Assembly (NCBI GenBank): GCA_021162125.1
Contig: JAGGZG010000211.1
Coordinates: 1-5,125 of the forward strand
Direction of reading: 5' to 3'
Source: Anaerolineae bacterium
GTDB taxonomy: Bacteria; Chloroflexota; Anaerolineae; JACIWR01
DNA: 5,125 nucleotides
This document shows positions 1-3,897 of the stretch, in pieces. Both the position numbers and the translations under genes were made by a program. The notes under the pieces are model-generated. The model made no database searches. It was not told where the DNA came from and was given only the letters and a program-made list of their open reading frames with translations. How positions within the stretch are numbered: the stretch's first letter is position 1; each line of letters begins with the position of its first letter.

Positions 1-330
1 GAGCGCCTGTTGACCCAAGCACAGGTGGACGTGATCATCGTCGCGGCGGGAATGGACGGCGCGTTGCCCTCGGTGGTCAGTGGACTGGTAGACGTGCCGG
101 TCATCGGCTTGCCCACCTCAGTCGGTTACGGGTTGGGTGGCCGGGGAGTGGCCGCATTGCTGACCATGCTCCAGACCTGTTCACCCGGTATGGCCGTGGT
201 CAACATAGACAACGGCATCGGCGCGGCGGCCATCGCCGGCCTGATAGCCAATCGCGCGGCTGCTGCTAGACGAGAATCCCCACGCAATACGCAACACGCA
301 ACACGCAATACGCACCACGCAATACGTTAG
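1..330 (+). CDS. larB: LarB, nickel-pincer cofactor biosynthesis carboxylase/hydrolase (3' part only)
   Basis: Only the last 109 codons are present; the start lies before the window. The frame is open from base 1 and ends at TAG 328-330. The segments [26 protein letters not shown] and VVNIDNG are characteristic of the C-terminal half of LarB, which is related to the PurE (AIR carboxylase) fold. In the known pathway LarB carboxylates the pyridinium ring of nicotinic acid adenine dinucleotide and hydrolyses the phosphoanhydride, giving the precursor that LarE and LarC turn into the nickel-pincer nucleotide in the cytoplasm. The conserved fold should finish near the segment AIAGLIANR. The roughly 20 residues after it are Arg/His/Thr/Asn-rich and are encoded largely by a 7-bp repeat (282-326), so the native C-terminus has probably been replaced or extended. 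larC follows after 9 nt, which supports an operon. The family call is secure; the function of the tail is unknown. Confidence 0.93.
   Translation, partial: ERLLTQAQVDVIIVAAGMDGALPSVVSGLVDVPVIGLPTSVGYGLGGRGVAALLTMLQTCSPGMAVVNIDNGIGAAAIAGLIANRAAAARRESPRNTQHATRNTHHAIR
282..326. repeat. Tandem heptamer repeat (consensus acgcaat/acgcaac), about 6.4 copies, inside larB
   Basis: Six consecutive 7-bp units are visible: acgcaat, acgcaac, acgcaac, acgcaat, acgcacc, acgcaat, then a partial acg. Since 7 is not a multiple of 3, three units (21 bp) make one protein period, and the translation shows an approximate seven-residue repeat (RNTQHAT followed by RNTHHAI). The array ends one base before the larB stop codon. 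Such AC/GCAAT heptamer arrays are usually intergenic in Chloroflexota-like genomes as I remember them; here the array is coding. Confidence 0.9.
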
Positions 331-335
331 GGAGG
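331..335 (+). promoter_or_regulatory. Ribosome binding site of larC
   Basis: GGAGG directly follows the larB stop codon and sits 4 nt before ATG 340. It fixes the larC start and fits translation coupled to the end of larB. Confidence 0.8.
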
Positions 336-339
336 TACC

Positions 340-1539
340 ATGCCATCACGAATCGTTTACTTTGACTGCTTCTCCGGGGCCGGCGGCGACATGCTGCTCA
401 GCGCACTGCTCGATGCCGGGTTGCCGCTGGAACGCCTGCAAGCTGAACTGGACAAGCTCCAACTGGAGGGCTACGAGCTGGAGCTGGAACACCAGGTACG
501 CCACGGAATCGCCGGTAGCAAGCTCCACGTGCGCGATACACTGGGCGCGCACCCCGCCCGCCATCCACAGGACGTGTACGCTCTTATCGAGGCCAGCACC
601 CTCCCGCCCGAGGTAAAAGCCCGCAGCCGGGCTGTATTCGCGCGGCTGGCTCGCGCCGAGGCAAGCGTACATGGCATCCCTGAGGACGAGATTCACTTCC
701 ACGAGGTTGGCGCAGTGGATAGTATCGTGGACATCGTTGGCGTGGTGGCCGGGCTGCACGCCCTGGACGTGACGGCGGTCTACGCCTCGCCCCTGCCGCT
801 GGGCGGCGGCTTCATCGAAATCGAACATGGCCGCCTACCGGTGCCCGCACCAGCCACCCTGGCTCTCCTGTCCGAGGTGGGTGCGCCAACCGTGCCCCAC
901 CCAGCGCAAACTGAACTGGTCACACCCACCGCTGCCGCCATTCTGGCCGAGCTGGCCCGCTTCCAACGGCCACCCATGAAAGTACACGCCGTGGGCATCG
1001 GCTTCGGTGATAAGCAGTTCCCCTGGCCCAACGGCCTGCGCGTGTGGTTGGGCGAGCCCTTCCATCCCGCACAGCCCGAAGCAGACCAGGTCGTGCTCCT
1101 GGAATGCAATCTGGACGATGTCACCGGTGAGGCTCTGGGTTACACGATGGAGCGCCTGTTCGCCGCCGGTGCACTGGACGTGTGGTTCACGCCCATTTTC
1201 ATGAAGAAAAACCGCCCGGCGACTATGCTCTCCGTACTGGCTCCAGCGGGTGAGGCCGAGACCCTGGGGCTGATCCTCCTGCGCGAGACGCCGACGCTGG
1301 GTCTGCGCATCACTCCACCCATGCACCGCTGGAAGACCGGGCGGCGGGTGCGGGAGGTACAAACTGTGTGGGGCGCGGTCCGTGTCAAGGAGAAGCTGCT
1401 CGGTGATGAGGTGCTCGCCGCCGCGCCGGAATACGAAGATTGCGCGCGGATTGCGCGGGAGCACGGCGTGCCTCTGGCCCAGGTGTATACCGCAGTCCAG
1501 TCGGCTGCCACGGAGGAGGGCGGTGGATACCAGCCCTGA
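340..1539 (+). CDS. larC: LarC, nickel insertion protein (CTP-dependent cyclometallase)
   Basis: This 399-residue protein is full length for the LarC (DUF111, TIGR00299) family. LarC uses CTP to insert nickel into the pyridinium-bis-thiocarboxylate nucleotide, forming the nickel-pincer cofactor used by lactate racemase LarA and its homologues; it acts in the cytoplasm. Family hallmarks are present: an N-terminal YFDCFSGAGGDM (residues 7-18), HFHEVGAVDSIVDIVG (119-134), a histidine- and glycine-rich middle, CNLDDVTGE (256-264) opening the C-terminal domain, FMKKNRPATMLSVL (287-300) and ETPTLGLR (316-323). In Lactiplantibacillus plantarum the protein is made from two overlapping frames (larC1/larC2) by programmed frameshifting. 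Here both halves lie in one uninterrupted frame. The start at ATG 340 is supported by GGAGG at 331-335. The 3' end overlaps the next gene by 17 nt. Identification is very secure; the metal and cofactor role comes from family knowledge. Confidence 0.96.
   Translation: MPSRIVYFDCFSGAGGDMLLSALLDAGLPLERLQAELDKLQLEGYELELEHQVRHGIAGSKLHVRDTLGAHPARHPQDVYALIEASTLPPEVKARSRAVFARLARAEASVHGIPEDEIHFHEVGAVDSIVDIVGVVAGLHALDVTAVYASPLPLGGGFIEIEHGRLPVPAPATLALLSEVGAPTVPHPAQTELVTPTAAAILAELARFQRPPMKVHAVGIGFGDKQFPWPNGLRVWLGEPFHPAQPEADQVVLLECNLDDVTGEALGYTMERLFAAGALDVWFTPIFMKKNRPATMLSVLAPAGEAETLGLILLRETPTLGLRITPPMHRWKTGRRVREVQTVWGAVRVKEKLLGDEVLAAAPEYEDCARIAREHGVPLAQVYTAVQSAATEEGGGYQP
1512..1516 (+). promoter_or_regulatory. 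Ribosome binding site deciding the GTG start of the first glycosyltransferase
   Basis: GGAGG (within ggaggaggg, 1512-1520) lies 6 nt before GTG 1523, inside the last codons of larC. It decides for GTG 1523 over the upstream in-frame ATG at 1382. Codons between 1382 and 1523 translate to Arg/Cys/Ser-rich sequence that is an out-of-frame reading of larC. Confidence 0.75.
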
Positions 1540-2581
1540 CCTGGGCATCGTCATCGTCAGTTGGAACGTGCGCGATCTGCTGGCCCGCTGCCTGAATTCA
1601 GTCTACGCCAGCCTGGATAGCTCCAACCTGCGCGGCGAGGTGTGGGTAGTGGACAACGCATCGGGCGACGGCAGCGCCGAGATGGTCCGCCAGCAATTTC
1701 CACGGGCGAACCTCATCGCCAACGCCGATAACAGGGGCTTCGCTGCAGCCAACAACCAGGCTCTGCGCGCGATGGGACTGGGCGACGCGCAATCGCCGCA
1801 CCATAGAAGGACACGGATTGCACGGATAAACACAGATAAGAAAAAAATAAAAATCCGTGAAAATCCGTGTGAATCCGTGTCCCAAAAATTTAGCGGCAGG
1901 AAGCCGCGTTATATAATGTTATTGAACCCGGATACGGAAGTGCAAGGGGATGCGCTGGGCGTGCTGGTGCGCTTCATGGATGAAACGCCGGCGGCGGGGG
2001 TGTGTGGCGCGCGCCTGACCTATTCCGATGGATCTTTTCAACACTCCGCTTTTGGTTTTCCCTCCCTGGCCCAGATCTTCCTCGATTTCTTCCCCCTCAA
2101 CTGGCGTCTGCTGGAATCGCGACTGAACGGTCGCTACCCCCGACGTCTCTACGAGCAGGGCGAGCCTTTCGCGGTGGATCACCCTCTGGGCGCGGCGATG
2201 ATGGTGCGCCGCGAGGCCATCGCCCAGGTGGGATTGCTAGACGAGGGATTTCGCATCTACGTGGAGGAGATTGACTGGTGCATGCGCATCAAGCGTGCCG
2301 GGTGGGCAGTGTACTGCGTGCCCCGGGCCGAGGTTATCCACCACGAGGCGCGGAGCACACGGCAGGTGCGCCCGCAGATGATCGTCGCCCTGTGGCGCAG
2401 CCGCTTCTACCTGTTCGAAAAGCACTACAGTGCGACATTCCGCTGGATCGCGCGGCGCATCGTCCGCGCAGGGATGCGGGCCGAGGAACGACGGGCGCGG
2501 GAGGCCCACCGGCGGGGCGAATTGAGCGCGGAGGAGCTGGCAGCACTGGTAGCAGCCTATCAAGAGGTCGCGGCCCTCTAA
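1523..2581 (+). CDS. Glycosyltransferase family 2 (COG1216/WbbL-like) with an in-frame repeat-derived insertion
   Basis: With the GTG start the product has 352 residues. It is a GT-A fold inverting glycosyltransferase, expected to transfer a sugar (rhamnosyltransferase-like) from a nucleotide donor at the cytoplasmic membrane face during cell-surface polysaccharide synthesis. Visible motifs: the nucleotide-binding strand LGIVIVSWN (8-16), VVDNASGDGS (42-51), NRGFAAANN (70-78), the DXD-equivalent LLNPDTEV (133-140, Asp137), GAAMMVRREA (223-232) and LDEGFRIYVEEIDWCMRIKRAGW (239-261) with the usual acidic catalytic patch. Relatives normally need only a few residues between the NRGFAAANN helix and the LLNPD strand. 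Here about 40 extra residues (roughly 86-127, Arg/Lys-rich) are encoded by a palindromic repeat and its flanks. The loop position may tolerate this, so the enzyme could be active, but that is not certain. The charged C-terminal tail (from about 313) looks helical. The 17-nt overlap suggests co-expression with larC. Donor and acceptor cannot be told. Confidence 0.9.
   Translation: MDTSPDLGIVIVSWNVRDLLARCLNSVYASLDSSNLRGEVWVVDNASGDGSAEMVRQQFPRANLIANADNRGFAAANNQALRAMGLGDAQSPHHRRTRIARINTDKKKIKIRENPCESVSQKFSGRKPRYIMLLNPDTEVQGDALGVLVRFMDETPAAGVCGARLTYSDGSFQHSAFGFPSLAQIFLDFFPLNWRLLESRLNGRYPRRLYEQGEPFAVDHPLGAAMMVRREAIAQVGLLDEGFRIYVEEIDWCMRIKRAGWAVYCVPRAEVIHHEARSTRQVRPQMIVALWRSRFYLFEKHYSATFRWIARRIVRAGMRAEERRAREAHRRGELSAEELAALVAAYQEVAAL
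1809..1882. repeat. Imperfect palindromic 'cacggat/atccgtg' repeat (MITE-like), inserted in a coding region
   Basis: The left arm begins ggacacggatt (1809-1819) and has three units: cacggat at 1812-1818 and 1821-1827, and cacagat at 1831-1837. The right arm has three atccgtg units at 1853-1859, 1863-1869 and 1873-1879, closing with tcc at 1882. The first ten bases are the exact reverse complement of the last ten. The centre (about 1838-1852) is almost pure A in an otherwise GC-rich gene. The structure is a long hairpin of the dispersed non-autonomous type common in Chloroflexota and some other bacteria. No clear target-site duplication is visible. Confidence 0.85.
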
Positions 2582-2585
2582 TGGG

Positions 2586-2612
2586 AATAAAAAAGCCTCC
2601 TTCGCGGAGGCT
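2586..2612 (-). terminator. Rho-independent terminator of the minus-strand small gene
   Basis: Read on the minus strand, a perfect 7-bp stem (agcctcc 2612-2606, ggaggct 2600-2594) with a 5-nt loop is followed at once by a T-rich run (ttttttatt, 2594-2586). On the plus strand there is no T-run after the hairpin, so it is not a classical terminator for the upstream glycosyltransferase, whose stop lies only 4 nt away. Confidence 0.88.
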
Positions 2613-2632
2613 GTGACAAACGAAGACAACCC

Positions 2633-2652
2633 GGCGCAACGGGGATTGCGCC
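2633..2652 (-). other. Second hairpin in the 3' untranslated part of the small gene
   Basis: Arms ggcgcaa (2633-2639) and ttgcgcc (2646-2652) are perfect reverse complements with a 6-nt loop. The hairpin lies between the stop codon at 2678 and the terminator. It may protect the 3' end of the short mRNA or be part of an RNA element; its role is not visible. Confidence 0.5.
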
Positions 2653-2677
2653 GATCAGAACCGTGCTGGCGCGTTGC

Positions 2678-2815
2678 TCAGGTGTGCGAATCCTGCCACC
2701 AGAGGCTCACCAGTGGGACACCCAGCCCCAGGAGGATCAGAATCCCACCCAGCACAATGAGCAGGCCCAAACCTGCTCCCAGAAGGATAACCATCTCCAC
2801 AATCTGCTCCAACAC
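2678..2815 (-). CDS. Small hydrophobic membrane protein, 45 residues (unrecognised)
   Basis: I do not recognise this family. On the minus strand GTG 2815-2813 opens a 45-codon frame ending at TGA 2680-2678. The protein starts (M)LEQIVEM, continues with one long hydrophobic, glycine-spaced stretch (residues 8-40; e.g. VILLGAGLGLLIVLGGILI) and ends WWQDSHT. It has no Lys or Arg at all and a net negative charge (Glu3, Glu7, Asp42). Glycines at 13, 15, 17, 23, 24, 30 and 32 could allow close helix packing, and a proline at 34 may kink the helix. The reality of the gene rests on its signals: AAGGAGG 6 nt before the GTG, a TTGAGG-17-TATAAT promoter and a Rho-independent terminator, all on the same strand in the right order. 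ATG at codon 8 (2794) or TTG at codon 2 are alternative starts, but the ribosome binding site favours GTG. Possible roles include a membrane-complex subunit, a regulator or a small toxin; none is shown. Confidence 0.75.
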   Translation of the reverse strand: MLEQIVEMVILLGAGLGLLIVLGGILILLGLGVPLVSLWWQDSHT

Positions 2816-2821
2816 CTGCGG

Positions 2822-2828
2822 CCTCCTT
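2822..2828 (-). promoter_or_regulatory. Ribosome binding site of the small membrane protein
   Basis: On the minus strand AAGGAGG, a full anti-SD match, lies 6 nt before GTG 2815. It is the best ribosome binding site in the window and selects the GTG start. Confidence 0.82.
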
Positions 2829-2863
2829 GTGTTCTCGGGCCGGATCAATCAACCTGCACCTTC

Positions 2864-2892
2864 ATTATACTTTACAATCACCATTGCCTCAA
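2864..2892 (-). promoter_or_regulatory. Sigma70-type promoter of the minus-strand small gene
   Basis: Reading the minus strand, a -35 box TTGAGG (2892-2887) is separated by exactly 17 nt from a perfect -10 box TATAAT (2869-2864). Transcription would start near 2857, leaving a leader of about 40 nt that contains AAGGAGG. A perfect -10 hexamer with optimal spacing is notable in GC-rich DNA. Confidence 0.75.
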
Positions 2893-2900
2893 GACATTTG

Positions 2901-2918
2901 GCGTAAAGATTGCGTAAA
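2901..2918. promoter_or_regulatory. Direct repeat gcgtaaa x2, 11 bp apart, between divergent genes
   Basis: The heptamer gcgtaaa occurs at 2901-2907 and 2912-2918, one helical turn apart. It lies just upstream of the -35 box of the minus-strand promoter (about -44 to -61 relative to the predicted start) and 29 nt before the ATG of the plus-strand glycosyltransferase. This position fits a regulator or activator site, but no protein is known to bind it. Confidence 0.35.
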
Positions 2919-2947
2919 TTCTCCTCATCTGGAGATACCGGCGAGGA

Positions 2948-3736
2948 ATGAGCGATCAGAGGATAAACGTGGTTCATCAGGTGGTAGCTATCATCCTCAC
3001 CAAGAACGAGGAAGCGCACATCGCGGACTGCATCGAGAGTCTGCGTTGGGCCGATGCGATCCTCGTCTTCGATTGTTACAGCGATGACCGCACGGTGGAG
3101 ATCGCCCGCGAACAGGGTGCGCAGGTGATTCAACACCCTTTCCGGGGCTACGGCAGCCAGCGTAACGCCGCCCTGGACGCGGTGGACGCCGAGTGGGTCT
3201 TCTTCGTGGACGCGGACGAGCGGGCTACCCCACAGTTAGGCGCTGAGGTGCGCCAGGTGATCGAGGATACGGCCTACGACGGCTGGTGGGTGCCACGCCA
3301 CAACTACATCTTCGGCGGCATCGTCCGCCACGCGGGCTGGTATCCCGACTATCAGTTGCGGCTGCTGCGTCGCCAGCGGGCGCGTTACGACCCCCAGCGA
3401 GAAGTCCACGAGATAGTCATCCTCGACGGCGAGGCCGGATACCTGGAGCATCCGCTGATCCACTATAACTACGCCACTGTGGGCCAATTTTTGGCCAAGC
3501 AGCGCCGCTACGCCGACTATGATGCGCGCATCCTGTGGGAACAGGGGATCCGTGCCCGGCCTCATAAGTTCATCACCCGCCCGTTGGACGAATTCCGCCG
3601 CCGTTACTTCACACTCCAGGGATACAAGGACGGTTGGCGCGGGCTATTGCTCAGTGGACTGATGGCCTACTATCAGGTAGTGGTTTACGGCCGGCTCCGG
3701 CGACTGGGGGCGCACGTCAGCAGGGCCGATTCGTAG
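2948..3736 (+). CDS. Glycosyltransferase family 2, WaaE/KdtX-like
   Basis: The 262-residue product is a compact single-domain GT2 enzyme resembling lipopolysaccharide-core beta-glycosyltransferases of the WaaE/KdtX group. Motifs in order: VVAIILTKNEEAHI (12-25), FDCYSDDRTVEIA (41-53, the usual D-S-x-S-x-D-x-T site with Cys for the first Ser), GYGSQRNAAL (67-76), the metal/nucleotide-binding FFVDADERAT (85-94, Asp88 and Asp90), RLLRRQRARYD (138-148), EVHE (152-155, likely catalytic region) and HPLIHYNYATVGQFLAKQ (168-185). The C-terminal GYKDGWRGLLLSGLMAYYQ (225-243) is the amphipathic/hydrophobic segment typical of the group and may touch the membrane. The gene stands alone, divergent from the small membrane-protein gene. 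The start is uncertain: ATG 2948 has only GGAG 13 nt upstream, whereas GTG 2969 has AGAGG 6 nt upstream and would begin right before the conserved domain. No convincing plus-strand promoter was found. Sugar and acceptor are unknown. Confidence 0.92.
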   Translation: MSDQRINVVHQVVAIILTKNEEAHIADCIESLRWADAILVFDCYSDDRTVEIAREQGAQVIQHPFRGYGSQRNAALDAVDAEWVFFVDADERATPQLGAEVRQVIEDTAYDGWWVPRHNYIFGGIVRHAGWYPDYQLRLLRRQRARYDPQREVHEIVILDGEAGYLEHPLIHYNYATVGQFLAKQRRYADYDARILWEQGIRARPHKFITRPLDEFRRRYFTLQGYKDGWRGLLLSGLMAYYQVVVYGRLRRLGAHVSRADS

Positions 3737-3753
3737 CCTGCTCTACCAGTCGG

Positions 3754-3828
3754 CGCGGGGCTGAACCCCCGCGTTGAAAGAGCGAAGCCCCTACGGAGCC
3801 CCGGATCGCCAGCCCGACGGCTTCAGCC
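3754..3828. repeat. REP-like palindromic cluster (ggctgaa / ttcagcc, ggggct / agcccc)
   Basis: A 7-bp stem hairpin (cgcgggg 3754-3760, ccccgcg 3767-3773) with loop ctgaac opens the cluster. Its ggctgaa (3759-3765) is the reverse complement of ttcagcc at 3822-3828. agcccc occurs at 3786-3791 and 3797-3802, complementary to ggggct at 3757-3762, so alternative folds are possible. No T-run follows, so it is not a classical terminator. It fills most of the 161-nt gap between the second glycosyltransferase and the next gene and resembles dispersed short palindromes in Chloroflexota-type genomes. Confidence 0.6.
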
Positions 3829-3886
3829 TCGTGCTCCCCCGCCTACAGGATTGCTCCCCCAGATTTTGGTCACACTCGTTTAAAAT

Positions 3887-3891
3887 GGAGG
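3887..3891 (+). promoter_or_regulatory. Ribosome binding site of the zinc-ribbon/OB-repeat protein
   Basis: GGAGG within ggaggaggg (3887-3895) lies 6 nt before ATG 3898 and fixes the start of a gene whose stop is beyond the window. Confidence 0.82.
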
Positions 3892-3897
3892 AGGGTC

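Noticed and set aside
282..326. Heptamer array as a CRISPR array
   Set aside because: Units are 7 bp, contiguous and without spacers.
1382..1522. Upstream extension of the first glycosyltransferase to an ATG at 1382
   Set aside because: The extra 47 residues are an alternative-frame reading of the conserved larC 3' end, and GGAGG at 1512 points to GTG 1523.
1598..1885. Minus-strand ORF of 95 residues starting MGHGFTRIFTDFYF
   Set aside because: Its start is simply the translation of the palindromic repeat on the other strand; there is no ribosome binding site and it overlaps the conserved GT frame.
2594..2612. Hairpin after the first glycosyltransferase as a plus-strand terminator
   Set aside because: The A-run precedes the stem and no T-run follows it on the plus strand; the signal is oriented for the minus strand.
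2655..2852. Minus-strand 65-residue ORF in another frame over the small gene
   Set aside because: No ribosome binding site at its ATG and no recognisable composition; the overlapping 45-codon frame has the AAGGAGG.
2613..2917. Plus-strand ORFs (97 and 84 residues) in the gap after the first glycosyltransferase
   Set aside because: Compositions are low in hydrophobic structure and show no motif. They lie antisense to the small gene that has full promoter, RBS and terminator signals.
3881..3886. TAAAAT as a -10 box for the zinc-ribbon/OB gene
   Set aside because: A start about 7 nt downstream would remove most of the GGAGG site, and no -35 box lies at 16-18 nt.
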